Shown: positions 24,886 through 36,960, counted from the stretch's first letter. The stretch: DNA of 64,000 bases from Lithospermum erythrorhizon (GCA_019722365.1 JADFUC010001000.1:372001-436000), one strand, 5' to 3'. Numbers and translations are program-made. The notes: a model not told the origin generated them from the letters alone.

Positions 24886-25784
24886 TTAATTGATTCAATA
24901 CTATGATTTTATCAGCTTAGGGTTTGAGATTGGGGTGGGGGTGGGGTGGGGGTGGGTGGGGATTACTAGAACGAGTGACCCGATATTCTTTGGATCGGTG
25001 ATTCGTAAAACCCGTACAAAAGTTTTTCGAGTCGGATTGGAGCATCATTTGGTATTTGATGCGAAAAATCAACTCTAACACCGTTTTAAGGTTAATTGTC
25101 GGAGACGAATACAAGTTTTTGCTCGATTCTAGAAAACAAATAGATAATAATAAGCTCGAATTGAGAAAGATTTATCCGATCGAATAACATCAACCCGCAC
25201 AAAGGTCATAATCAGTTAAACGAAGTATAAAAATATTAATTTTTTTATTAGTCGATAAATTGATATCTCAATTGAAAATGATAAAAGTTCATAACATTAT
25301 ATATCAAATAGGTATTTTGTGACAATTAATAATATTCAAAGGGTGCATAAAATTTCAAAACATGATTCCTGTTTTATCTTAGTGAATGAGTGATATGTCA
25401 GTTTGTTGCACATGTTCAACGAGTAGAATACACGTTCGATTAAAAATGAATACGACAAACATGTTATATGCTCGTTGGATACTATAAAACACGAACATGA
25501 TAATTGTTTTGGAAATAGGTTTTGCCATATTTAGTTGAAGAAATAAGGACAAAACATTTGTCAAAATTGCCCCAAGTTTAGAGACCAGAAGTGCTTCCTT
25601 GGAGCAGCAAAAAACACGTCACAACTCCATCTACCCTACAAGAAAACAAATTAATCAATCATTATTCATTTTATTAACTTGGGTTTTATTCAAATAATCA
25701 AAATTTGATAAATATATATATATATATATATATCCATTTATTAAAAAAAAATAGTTGATTTAAAATATATTTTAAAGAAAATAA
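24886..25784. promoter_or_regulatory. Shared divergent promoter region
   Basis: About 900 bp separates the start codons of the minus-strand C9orf78/TLS1-family gene and the plus-strand COQ8 gene. A GGGGTGGG repeat tract lies at 24933-24960, close to the minus-strand start. A (TA)n tract at 25712-25733 lies about 50 bp before the COQ8 ATG. No defined cis-element can be proven. Bidirectional regulation is an inference from orientation only. Confidence 0.4.
25712..25733. repeat. (TA)n microsatellite
   Basis: About eleven uninterrupted TA units lie 52 bp upstream of the COQ8 start codon, probably in its 5' leader or core promoter. It is a likely length polymorphism. Confidence 0.85.
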
Positions 25785-28700
25785 ATGGGGTGGTTTAAGG
25801 ATTTTGTGAGGGTGGCAAATGGGTTGACATTGGTGGCAAAAGAAGCTGTTAGTGGAAGTCAACGAGGTGGCGTTGACCTGAAATTGCAATCATTAATCAA
25901 GAATGGATTTTTATCTGTCACAGATTTAGCAGGAATTACAAAAGGAAGTACTCATCAATTTATTACAAGAATTCAAAAGGATGATTTAAATAATGTTTAT
26001 AAACAAGTTGATGGTAATAAAGAAAGTATTGTTTTTTTCAAGAATGAGCCTCAAATTCAAGAAAATGAAGTGGAAAATGTTGTTTTTGAGACCCAAATTC
26101 AAGAAAATGAAGTGGGAAATGTTGTTTTTGAGACCCAAATTCAAGAAAATGTAGTGGAACCTGTTGTTATTGAGTCTGAAATTCAAGAAAATGAAGTAAA
26201 ACCTGTTGTTATTGAGACCCAAATTGAAGAAAATGATGTGGAAAATGTTGTTATTGGATTGGAAGATGTTAAAGATCCAATTTTGAATGAGAATTTACAG
26301 GATATGGGTGATCCTCCAGCTGCAATGCAGCTTCCTGTGTTGGCGAACCGGAAGAGGAAGCCGAGGGAACGGAGAGTTCCAGCTACCCCTTTTTCCAGAG
26401 CTCTTGGGTAAGTACTATTGTTGTTGCTGTGAAATATTAAGTTATTTTTGAGTTGTGTTTGTGTGCTGCATTGGTTGGTTGTTAGATGCTTGTTGTGAAG
26501 CTTGTATAGAGTAGTGTATGTCCTAGTGTAACTCATTATTCATGGCTTGTATTTCTTTTTGTGTGCAACATGGGTTGGTTGTAGTGAAGCTTGTATAGAA
26601 TAATGTAGTGTAACTCGTTCTTCTTGGCGATTCGAATAAGTTTATGGTTGATATTCACTACTGCAAGTGCTATACATATGGCTTAGTCAGGTTCAATTTA
26701 TCTATTTTGCTCATTTTTCTTTTTGCCTGAAGTTTGGATTCTTCATGTTACTCCCTACATGGTTACATCCCATATTCTCATCACATTTGACTTTGGAGTT
26801 TGGACTAATTTATTGAAGTTGAAGGTTTTCTCCCATTTCCCACCTTTTGATGTATCCATCTTTTAGTTACAGATAAGCTAAGAAAGGGTGTTGATAATAT
26901 TGACAGGTTTTTTAGCTCTCCTTTTTGTTTCTCTATGTAAGGTTTGCGGGTCTTGGGGCTGGTCTTGCATGGGGCACCCTTCAGGAATCTGCCAAGAGGC
27001 TCGCCTTTGGTACGCCTGACTTGCAAAATACACAACCTGCCCTTTCCCCTTATTTGTCCGAGAAAAATGCAGAACGTTTGGCTCTGGCATTGTGCAGAAT
27101 GCGTGGTGCTGCGCTCAAATTGGGGCAAATGTTGAGCATACAGGATGAGACTCTTATACCTGCTCCGGTATTTTTCTTTTACCAATTGTGATGTGTGGAT
27201 CTCGGAACCAAAATGGTGGATCCATTTTGATGATCAATTGATCATATACCTGCAATTCTCTATATTGAAAGTTTTGTTTGTGCAGTTGTAGCATGAATCT
27301 CAGTGTCTTGCTGAAAGAAACATGATTGTTTGTGTTTCACTTTTGTTTTGAATAACAATTTGTTCTCATGTTAAAGTTGTGACTTGTGAATAGCTTCTAG
27401 GTAAGATTTTCGACAAGGGTGAGGCGTGCGAGAGAGCATAGATTTATTATTTCCTAACTCATAGAAACAATATTCCCAACAAACATAAAAGATCATAGGA
27501 ATTGGAGATATGCTATGACCAGTATGAAAACCTAAGATCGTGTTCTCCATGAGCTGAAAATGAACGATTGTGCGTTTTAAATGAGTGATGTAGCTAATTT
27601 ATTAGTAGGAAGAGCCCTATGGCATTTATAATGTGTAATATGTATTACAAAATCACTTACTAGCTGAAAGAACTGATGCTACCAACTCATTTTGCAGTAA
27701 TGGAGTGTCTTTTAAATCCTAACCAACATCAAAAAACATCTTAGCCAAAATAATGGTACTTATTACCTGGAAGAATCTTGAAGCTTGAAGATCTTTCGTT
27801 ACAGTTGTGCTTATAGATTCCCCTTATTAAAATATTATTTAACAGTTGGAATCCTGATCTTTATTTTGGATCTTGCAAGTGGCAAACGAAAAAACTGAGG
27901 GCTTTATAGGTTTGTAGAGACCCTATTTGATTAGCCATAAGTCACTTAATGAAACTCCTACTCAGTCCAATAAGTCTGAATAGAAGAAATTTCAATTAGT
28001 TCATACCTTTTTTACATAATGTGAATTTGAGAAATTGGATGTTAATGTAGATCTTGGCTGCTTTGGACATTGTGCGGCAAGGTGCAGACGTAATGCCGAA
28101 AAGCCAACTTAATCAAGTTTTGGATGCTGAATTGGGCGCCAATTGGTCATCCAGGCTAACATGTTTTGATTATGAACCAATGGCTGCTGCAAGTATAGGA
28201 CAGGTGCTTTTATTTCTCTCCTACTTGCTTCATAATTGCTACTTTGGCCGATATGAGTGCATAATTTCTAGTTTGGCCGATATAAATACAGTTCATCCAT
28301 AGTTTAATATGCTAAAATGCGTTGGATAAATTCTAGGTATAAAGAAACTCGTTGCAGTGAGTCTTTTGGTATAACTTCAAATTATCAACTTATTAGGGTG
28401 CTTTATGGAATAAATAGAGATCATTTTCAACTAAACTTTGGGTACTCTAGTTTCCATAGTAGTTTTATGAGAAACGAGCACACGTGTTTCTCATATAATT
28501 TATGTCACTAGATAGTGGTGAAGTGCTGCTGTACATATACAGACTCCTCTTCTTGTTCTCAATCTGTGTGCTGGGTGACGGAAAACTTTTCAGGTTCATC
28601 GTGCTGTGACTAAGGATGGCATTGAAGTTGCCATGAAAATACAGTATCCTGGGGTGGCTGATAGCATCGAGAGTGATATTGAGAACTTAAAATTGCTGCT

Positions 28701-30680
28701 GAAGTATACAAATCTGCTTCCGGAGAAACTATATCTTGACAATGCAATGAAGGTAAATTGATCTGTAATGAGAATCCTTTAAAGAGTTTACTTCACTCAA
28801 GAATGCAATATGGAGTATAAAAAAAAACATGCTATGCTTATGCACTCTGTCAATTGCAGGTAGCAAAAGACGAACTGACACATGAATGTAATTATGAGCT
28901 GGAGGCTGAAAGCCAGAAAAGGTTTCGAGATCTTCTATCAGATACAAAAGGGTTTTATGTTCCATTTGTGGTGGATAATCTATGCAGTAAAAGAGTCTTA
29001 ACATCAGAGCTCGTTCCTGGTAATTGCATCATATCTTTCTTGCGAGTAATATGCTTTTATGATGTCAACAGATTCGTGCGCTGTCTTATTGAACAAAGTT
29101 TGTATATTCTCTATTCAATGCAATAAAAAATACCAAGATAATTTGACTTTCTTGTTCAAGGGGTTCCTGTTGATAAGGTGGCATTACTTGACCAAGAAAC
29201 TCGCAATTACGTCGGAACAAGGTTGCTTGAGCTTACTCTGAAGGAGCTCTTTGTCTTCCGCTTCATGCAGGCAAGATTTCTTTCCCCTTCTCCTTCTCAT
29301 GTTTTTAGTTGTCTAATCCACATATACGTCTCGTCACATATAAAAAAAGTTTTAAAGAAAAAATATTAATATTCTTTCTGTTGCTGCTCTAATTCACTCC
29401 TCTAGTGATTTATGTAACGGAACTTACAATATGTGAAATGGAACTTAGAGTTCTTAGGTTCTTACTGCTCAAAGACCATTTATCAGTGATAGTGTTGAGG
29501 TGCATCATTATTAGCAAGTAATTAGTTTCTTTGAATTATAATATGCACATGTATTTGTGAGGGTCCAATATATCGTACTTGGCTTGCAAATGATGAACTA
29601 CACCTAACACCCTCATAATGTCTTCATTTTATGCAGACTGATCCTAATTGGAGTAATTTTCTATATGATGAGGCTTCAAAATCAATTAATCTGATCGACT
29701 TTGGAGCAGCTCGTGATTTTCCTAAGCACTTTGTAGATGATTATTTGAGAATGGTAAGTACATCCTTCTGTAGCTTTGGTTACCTCATAACTTCAGATGT
29801 TAACCTCTTGGATTTTGATTTAACGTAATTCTAGTCCTCAATAAGAACATTCATATTTTATTTTATTTTCTAATGGCACAGAGGTCTAGGATCAGAGCAG
29901 GTTTAAAAGTCATTAGTAACATTCATGACATAGAGGTCTAGGATCAGTGCAGCTTAACGTTTAAAAGTCGTTAGGAACATTCATATGACATGGAGGTCTA
30001 GGATCAGTGCAGCTCAACGTTTAAAAGTTCAAGTGTTCTAGTTGTTGTCTGGATGTCGTGCCCGAGGAATTATAGAATGTACATCAAGTGGGAAAGAAAT
30101 CTAATTGTTCCATTTCTTTTCACATTTAAATAGTTCTGCAGTCATCTCTTAGGTTGATTTCGCAAGTTACTCGTCATCATCACAATGGTAAAATGGTAAA
30201 TATAGTTTGCATGTGTGCCTACACAATATTTACTTTTCATTGCACCAGTAGCCGCATTGGCTGAGAGTTGCCTCTTTCTCTCAGGTTGTTGCTTGTGCGA
30301 GTGGTGACAGTGAAGCAGTAATTGAAATGTCAAAGAGACTTGGATTTCTCACAGGTCTTGAATCAGAGGTTATGTTGGAAGCCCATGCCCAAGCTGGTTT
30401 TATCGTGGGAATGCCATTTGCTAAGTCCGGGGGTTATGATTTCCGTGCTACGAATATCACACAAAGCATTTCAAATCTCGGGGCAACAATGCTCAGGCAC
30501 AGGTTAACACCCCCACCGGAAGAGGCATATAGTCTTCACAGGAAGCTTTCTGGTGCTTTCCTTGCTTGCATCAAGATTGGCGCTGTCGTACCATGTAGAG
30601 AACTTCTACTTCAAGTTCATGAGAATTATCAATTCAGTGAAAACAGTTCTCAAGAATCCTCCTCAAATAGGTCAGTTTAG
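25785..30680 (+). CDS. COQ8: ABC1/COQ8 (ADCK3-type) atypical kinase, mitochondrial
   Basis: Eight exons join in frame: 25785-26407, 26942-27167, 28051-28203, 28594-28752, 28860-29019, 29161-29270, 29637-29753 and 30285-30680, about 647 residues. The signature residues of the UbiB/ABC1 family are present: KLGQ (267-270) in the KxGQ helix, AAAS (328-331) in place of the usual glycine-rich loop, the invariant Lys349 in [16 protein letters not shown] (479-485) in the catalytic loop and DFG (498-500). COQ8 supports ubiquinone synthesis at the inner mitochondrial membrane, probably through ATPase activity on the CoQ complex. The N-terminal 200 residues are poorly conserved and contain a five-copy 14-residue repeat. 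The closest plant relative known to me is At4g01660 (ABC1). Intron 6 has a GC donor (CAG/GCAAGA). The ATG chosen is the only in-frame one ahead of the conserved start. Confidence 0.92.
26055..26264 (+). repeat. In-frame 42-bp minisatellite, five copies
   Basis: Five direct copies of 42 bp encode a 14-residue unit ([14 protein letters not shown] and variants) at residues 91-160 of the COQ8 protein. Copies 1 and 2 are almost identical at DNA level; copies 3 to 5 have drifted (for example [16 protein letters not shown]). The unit is acidic with alternating hydrophobic residues and lies N-terminal to the kinase-like domain. Confidence 0.9.
26440..26625. repeat. Two-copy direct repeat in COQ8 intron 1
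   Basis: Phrases GTGTGC, GGTTGGTTGT, GTGAAGCTTGTATAGA, TAGTGTAACTC and TTCTTGG or TTCATGG recur in the same order with a period of about 105 bp. The second copy has a deletion of about 10 bp. Intronic, no function evident. Confidence 0.55.
29883..30032. repeat. Three-copy tandem repeat in COQ8 intron 7
   Basis: A unit of about 52-60 bp is repeated three times: AGGTCTAGGATCAG(A/T)GCAG, then TTAAAAGT, then (T)AGTAACATTCAT or GGAACATTCAT. Copies 2 and 3 are the most alike. It lies wholly in the intron between the DFG exon and the last exon. Confidence 0.8.
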
Positions 30681-31279
30681 GAACAAAAAGGGCATTTGCA
30701 ATTCAATTTTGTATCATTTTAGACATTCTTTTTTGGAAACTGTGGATGCTTTGAGCTCACGTTGCCAGGATATCGTCGTCGAGAAACTACTAGTACCGAG
30801 TGTTGTGCTAGCTTTAGGAATAATTGGATCAAAGTATAGAGAAATGTTTACAAAGATGGGGAGCTTGCATCCCCCAAATAGTTAACAGATGATAATTTCA
30901 TTTCATAAAAATTACCAAAAGATATCAAGTTCTTGATTTATATTATGTTTGCATGCAAGTTTGGCTGTTTTTTCTATTATTGTTACTTAATCGTAGTGTT
31001 TTATCATTAGTTTATACCATAAGACTAGAGGCTTCTTACTATAAAAATTACACAATATATTCACCAAATGTATTTATTCTGTACTCATGGTTGATAACTG
31101 TAACAATGTGATTGTAACTTGAAGTACACTAAGCCATTCATAAAAAAAGAAGGCAACTTCAGAAAATGGTAAAATCCCAACCAGGAAGAAAACTAGGACT
31201 TCTTCAACTTCAATCTGTCACTAAAAGGAAAACACTGCATAGTTGGGAGGACAAAAAACTATATCATTGTATTTTAACA
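30681..31279. other. Convergent 3' region
   Basis: This lies between the COQ8 stop and the stop of the minus-strand DUF1685 gene. An open frame runs on past the COQ8 stop in another phase but has no family likeness. Probably the 3' UTRs of both genes. Confidence 0.4.
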
Positions 31280-32180
31280 TTAACCTCGAACTCTTCTAGG
31301 TGATGACACTTTTGCCACTGCTTGTGCCCAAAGCTTGAGTCGCTCTTTGACATCTCTAGGATCATCACCTAAATCCATTGAAATTCACAGATCAATGGGG
31401 GTACAGATCTCAACAAAACGAAGAGGGAATGAACAAAATGAATAATTGCCACCAAATCGGAAACAACTATTGTGATATTGTGAAAATAATATGTAATAAT
31501 TCGCATTTGAGTTGAATTAAGTAAGCGATCCATATCGATCCCTCCAAAGTACTCCAAAGTACTAGAGCATGTTAATATTTTTTCAGAGTGAGAATGTTTT
31601 ATAGATCATTTGAATGTAGAGAGGCAGGTGATAGCAATTAAATTTAAGCTGGTTTTATACGTTAATGTATGAATTGCCACCAAATTGCTTCAAATAAGAA
31701 TGGAAAAAGTATAAAATTACTTCAATCAACTGAGACATAATCATCTGCAAGATAATTATTACCAGGATTGGAGATGGGCCAATGATCATCACTGTTGCTT
31801 GCAGCAGATGGAGGAGAAGCAGAGCTAAAGGGAGCACTAGGCATGATTGTTGAATCAAATTGAAACTTGAGTTTGTCTTCTTCTAACTCAAATCCTAAAT
31901 CTTTGCAAGCCTTCATTTCTTCACTATCCATACACAGATATCTTTTCCCTCCTTTAGGCCTTGTTATCATCATGGTTTTCAACAACCCCTCTTCCTTTTT
32001 CTCCCCTCTCCGGCTCCTCGGCGTCCAAACACTCCGATCATCATCACCACCACCATCCACTTCTTTTTCTTGAAAGCAAGAAACAGAAGAGTTCACTGTC
32101 TTTTCATCTTCCTCTTCCCATAATAGGCCAGAGGAAATGAAACTATCATCATCATCATCATCAAAACCACTGTTTTTCAT
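31280..32180 (-). CDS. DUF1685 family protein
   Basis: Two exons, 31763-32180 and 31280-31368 (GT-AG), give about 168 residues. The sequence has an acidic N-terminus (DDDDDDSF), an SVWTPRSRR segment, a KGGKRYLCMDSEEMKACKDL block leading into a conserved DLGFELE motif, a Ser/Ala-rich linker, and a C-terminal DDPRDVKERLKLWAQAVA helix. The DLGFELE and ERLKxWAQAVA pair is the hallmark of the plant DUF1685 family, whose function is unknown. The ATG at 32180 opens the conserved part; an in-frame ATG 48 bp upstream is possible but lacks family support. The gene converges with COQ8. Confidence 0.82.
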
Positions 32181-33309
32181 CAAATTTTTAACCAAAAAAA
32201 CCTTAAATGATATACTATTATGAACCAAGAATCATAAAATGTGAACTTTTAAGTTTTTTTAGCAAAAGGGTGTCCTTTAGTTTTTGCTATTATGAAAGTA
32301 CTTAAGAATGTGACACTCATGCAACATTCTTGACTACTCAATTTATAAGGTATTGAGAGTGAGTGAGGACTATTCCAATGACTGACATCTGTAACACAAC
32401 CTTTTGTCCCAAAATTGTTGTCACCTCCCTTTTCCACACTATCGCTAAATTTACGGCCTACCACATGACGATAGCAAAACTTTAAATAAATAAATCTTGG
32501 ACATCAATATTGAAACGTGGCCTATTTGTTCAATTAAGGTGACCCCACATGAACTTTTCATTCCATTCTTTAATTCTTAACAGAAAGGAGTCTACAAGTT
32601 TATATTATCCTTTAATTAGAGTAATTTATAATATTATTATTTGGTCAATGTAAGAAATCTGTTTTATTGTTTTTTGAGTTAAAGTGACCAATACCAAAAT
32701 GGGATATAATGGATTTGGTGACATTATCTGTAACCGGCCTTGAGAAATCCAAAGAACGCGTAAAATACGTATGGTGGAACCCAACTTCCATTTTCGATTA
32801 ATATTGTATGGAAAAACTAAAGGGAAAAGAGAATGACCTTTAATAGCTAATCTTATGGGTTAAGATACCTAAATTAACTGTCAAAAAGAAATTACCTGAC
32901 AGAAAATGTCGTTCTAACTTTCTAGACACCAATTAAAAAAATTACAATTTAATCCTTACATCCTTAATTAACGGATAAATACATTATTAAGTTATTACAT
33001 TGAAAATGTTAATTATGACCTCCAAATCTCTCATACGATAATATAGGGATAAGCAAATATGAGCGAAATAAATACTACTCCGTATTTATTTATTATTTAT
33101 TATTAGGGATATAAGAGGAAATATAAGACATTTTAATTTTGCCAGTAATGCAGCTGGATATGTGATTATGTAAGAAGTAAATATTTATCTACAGGACAGA
33201 AGTATATTTATCAACTGAACCATTTTAAAAAGAGAAAATTCCATGCTTAACAAGAGTTTAGTCGTAATAATAAAATGTACATTTATAAGGCACACATCAG
33301 AATCAAAAG
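32181..33309. other. AT-rich spacer
   Basis: This includes the DUF1685 promoter. I see no coding sequence. A minus-strand 71-codon frame at 32249-32464 has no family likeness. Confidence 0.4.
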
Positions 33310-34745
33310 TCAGATATTCGCATGCTGATTGATCTCCTGTTTGAATCTCTCATAAATGGAAGTTAACTTCCCTTCCAGATCTGCATATAGTTAGATTCTC
33401 ATTATGAGAAAAGATGAAAGATTGCACACATAGTTCACTGTTTAGTAAGTGAAAGATAGCAGATGAATGTAAATTTCAATACACATCCGTTGTTATAAGG
33501 TACAACTAGATGACATGCTCCATGGCAAAGGGATAAAATAATTAGTATGAAAAATCTAATATTCTGTCTCACAATATTGCTCATAAGATAGAAAAAAAAT
33601 GCAACTGTGTTTATTAATAATGTTGCATAGTTCCGGTTAGCCCATCATCATGATTTTGCTCTAATTGCCTCATAAGCTTATGTCTTGCTTCGCCTTCTGT
33701 TTTTCAGTCCAGAGGCAAGATTAATTTATCATAGATAAACATGGAAATATGTGCATGTGTTTGTTTGAGCTACATAATACTTGAAATAAACTACAAAAGG
33801 GAAAAAATAATAAATAATTTAATCTTAGCCCATTTATGCCTTTATAGGAAGCTGAAGCAGATCTTTTGTTTGCCCTGATGCCTTTATGACTGCTAAACAT
33901 TTTATGGAGACGGGAAACTGAATTTGGGTTTTCATCATTTCTAGCTGTCCAGGAGATGCTATTTGAGTGTGTAGTTACCTGCATATATATCCAAATACCA
34001 TAGGAAACATAAGTGTCATCTTCTTAAATTCAGCCATATTAGTCACACGGATCCACTGAACAAGTGATCACATTGCATTAATCTGCAGCTACGTTACACA
34101 GTCACCACTCAAGAAAGACTTGTGTGGATGTTTCAAGATGAGATATTTCAATCCAAAGAAGATAATGTGACATAAATCCACATGAACAAAGATTTCAATT
34201 TCATTGACTATGGAAACTGCTGTAATGTGATATATGGCGTTTCAAGTTGAAGAAACAATAACGTTGTTTTCTATGTGTAACCTTATATTTAAGACAATTT
34301 TTGTAGGATACATGCACCTTGCCAGGTTTATATATTACAAGTGTTACTATAATAATATCTCAGCAGAAGCCTTTACTACTCCTATTATTTAACAATCCTA
34401 CAAAGCATAAAAGTTCATTTCTGCCGCCACATTCTGTAAATACTTAAAAACAAGATTCAGAGACTTGGTATTAAATAGCCAATTAGACTGACACAATTGA
34501 TATGTGTTTCCATATGCTTAATTCATATCATAAACAGGCATCCCACATCATTCAGCATATAACTTGCAATGCGGTGAAAGATAATGATCCATGCAAGTGT
34601 AGAAAAAAGACTGAAAACAAGTTAGCAGGTTCAAAGTTCAAGTACATTTCTAAACCTCTCTAGTGTAAACTGTCTTCAGATTTTTCGGAATCTTCTTCAG
34701 ATGATGACCCAGAGGGACAATCTTCATTTACTTCATGCCTTGAGT
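33310..34745 (-). pseudogene. Downstream ASY3-like exon remnants
   Basis: Three short minus-strand pieces resemble the second half of plant ASY3. At 34660-34745, after a good acceptor, an acidic Ser-rich stretch (SGSSSEEDSEKSEDS) runs to a stop. At about 33632-33700 a helix-like piece (EARHKLMRQLEQ) also runs to a stop. At 33310-33380, after a GCAG acceptor, LEGKLTSIYERFKQEINQH matches the C-terminal coiled coil, then stops. The conserved segments before and after these pieces in the family (an ALFAMAL helix, and the final coiled coil ending near VAECL) were not found. The pieces sit in the right order on the same strand as the N-terminal part. I infer a decaying gene. Confidence 0.5.
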
Positions 34746-34884
34746 CTGCATGAGAATATTTGAGATTCCACCATGTCAAAGGCGTCCAATGAGAATGAAT
34801 TTTGTATATAAAGCAAGAGGCCTCAGAATTGCCCATTTTAAGTAGAATTATGTATCATTTTGTTAGGCGTTAGCATTAAAGATG

Positions 34885-35230
34885 CAAACCGTCTCCTTTC
34901 TGAAAGAAGTGACCTCGGTACAAGTTTGAACCTAGGTATCCCTTCAAACTCTGCATTCCCTTAGTGTTAAGTATTCTCTCTCCAGAGCCCTGTTCATCAG
35001 CATCCTGCACTTTGTGAATTATTGGTGAGGCCAAAGGGGATCTCCTGAGAGGTGTGTTCATCTCAGTACTTGGGTTACGACTACTAACATAGGTCTCCTT
35101 CAGGCTTTGTGTTTCCTTAGTATTATTAACTATTCTTTCTCTAGAACGTGTTTATCCAAGATCCTGCACTTCAGAATGGTTTGGAGATGATAAAGTGGAG
35201 CTCCTGACCGTTGAGTTTATCTTGAAACTT
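34885..35230 (-). repeat. Internal duplication in the ASY3-like locus
   Basis: Read on the minus strand, two diverged units of about 170 bp follow each other. Both have the order (A/C)TCAGGAG(A/C)TCC, GAAGTGC or AAAGTGC, AGGATNNTG, TC(T/ )GGAGA or CTAGAGA, ACTAAGGAA and TTGAAGG or CTGAAGG. Only the proximal-to-3' unit is open, with a 61-codon frame at 34876-35061. A partial third unit may lie near 35290-35330. This suggests the coding part was once tandemly repeated. Confidence 0.5.
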
Positions 35231-35328
35231 GGACTACAAGTACTGGCATCTTTTCAGCAATTTATTTTTAAGCATGAATCACTCTAAACCTTCAGGCTGG
35301 CCTGCACTTTGTTGTAAATTTGGAGTAT

Positions 35329-36490
35329 CTATGTATTTTGTGACTTCCTCCATCCTCCTGAGCTCAGTCTGGCAGAAATTCTTGTCAAGGTTTTGGGTTC
35401 AAGGCATACCGTTTCCCCTTGAGGTTGATTTCTCCGGTAGATGATAAGGCCTTGCTCCTGTAGATTTCCTTCTACTATGTGCATTGTCTGCCTTAAGAAC
35501 CAAGATTCACATTTCTCCTTTTCCTGTGACTCATACCTTCTTTTTTTATGTTGGCATATCAACAACAACATTGCTCGAATTACTTGTTCTTGTCCTGTCG
35601 CGTCATTTTTCTTATTTCCTCCACAAATCACCTCGTCAGACAGTTTCTCCTTTTGCTCATTACACTTGAAATCCAAAACCTGATTAGCCACAGATTGAAG
35701 AGAGTGTGTAGCAGATGTCTCCTCCCCAGTGGACCTTCGATGCGATTTACTTGGAGCTCGAAAATTCATACTTTGTCTTTTATTGTGATAGTTATCTGGA
35801 ACTGCCAATTTTTGGTAAACTGATTTAGGAGAAACCCAAGTCGAGTTTTTCTTCCCCGAGCTCTCCAGTCTTTTCTCCATACTATTTGTAATATCTGCAT
35901 TCAATTTCCTGTGGTCCCCATTCACCATGGAATTCCCTTGGCTAGGCTTTTCGTTCTCTGGAACTACCACAGCTTCTTCATTCCGCTTACTGTTGTCAGG
36001 CTTCGATTTGGAAAACGAGTAAACTGTGATCCCGATAGACACTTTCCTAGATTGACTACAAGCTTGATAATTGCTACCAAAACTACGACACCCACTCATC
36101 CGGTCCTAACAAATCAAAATTCAAAAAAACACCAATCATCATTCCTTTCACATAAGCAATATGAAGGACAATAAAGATAGCCGAGCTCATATATAAGATG
36201 GAAATAGTGATCCTCAAAAGCATATTATACAAAACTCCTTAGGGAATCGTTATCATATTGCTTCTTAGAAGGAAAATTGCCAACAATTAATTAAAACAGG
36301 ACATATTATCACAGGAGTAACGTTGCCTATCCGGCCCCCTCGCTTAGGCGGGGAGCCTGCTTGAGCGTTGGGTTTGTATATTATAATTACAAAACTAAAC
36401 CGATAAGCTACTAACAACACATTACCCTCTCTTGAACTCCAGGGACCGATATTGAGCACTTACATCTTGCAAATTTGGAAGTCGAATCAT
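35329..36490 (-). pseudogene. ASY3: ASY3/PAIR3-like meiotic axis protein, truncated
   Basis: A short first exon (36464-36490, MIRLPNLQD, GTAAGT donor) joins in frame to a second at 35329-36105, giving about 267 residues before a stop. The region RMSGCRSFGSNYQACSQSRKV followed by SIGI matches the conserved start of plant ASY3 (rice PAIR3), a coiled-coil partner of the HORMA protein ASY1 on the meiotic chromosome axis. A TWVSPKSVYQKL segment matches the family's W-x-SP-R/K-S-x-x-KL motif. Where the family has a KLWEILG motif the frame reads MLLLICQ, and the protein then ends, against roughly 800 residues in Arabidopsis. Further matching pieces lie downstream with stops. Either the locus is a pseudogene or my exon model misses most of it; the first is likelier. 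Its position next to the Aux/IAA gene supports the ASY3 assignment. Confidence 0.6.
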
Positions 36491-36960
36491 GGCGTAAGGG
36501 CTTAGGTTGAGCTGCAAAGAGCTCAAACTTCATATACAAAAGAGCAAATTATATCTGGAGTCTTGATTCTTGAGATATGTAGAACATTATAATATCATCA
36601 AACCCTAGAAGATTAATGCTTAATATATAAGCATAAGAACTCGAAGAAATTTCTGTAATAACAACGATCAATTAATCAATCTATATTTCATACTATTTCT
36701 TAACTCAATCACCAAATGAAATTGATTGTACTGATTAATTCTAACATTTCTCAAACAAAGTAGGAGTGAAATTGATCAATTTCTATACAAATTTGAACAT
36801 AATCAAATTATTTTACCAAATAAAAGCACATATCATCAAAACCTAGAAAAATAACAATTAATTCTCGCATTTTTCAAACAAAATAGGATTATAATAAAGC
36901 ATTTCGTAAACAAATTGAATGAAAAAATAACAGAAAATCGAATCGAAGAAGCTGAATACT

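Noticed and set aside
25986..26536. Minus-strand frames opposite COQ8 exon 1.
   Set aside because: Shadow of the 42-bp repeat; the plus strand carries the family continuity and splice signals.
34876..35061. 61-codon minus-strand frame considered as an independent small gene.
   Set aside because: It is one unit of the repeated segment inside the ASY3-like locus, with no start context or family of its own.
35441..36174. Several plus-strand frames of 61-91 codons opposite the ASY3-like gene.
   Set aside because: They are antisense shadows of the conserved minus-strand coding frame.
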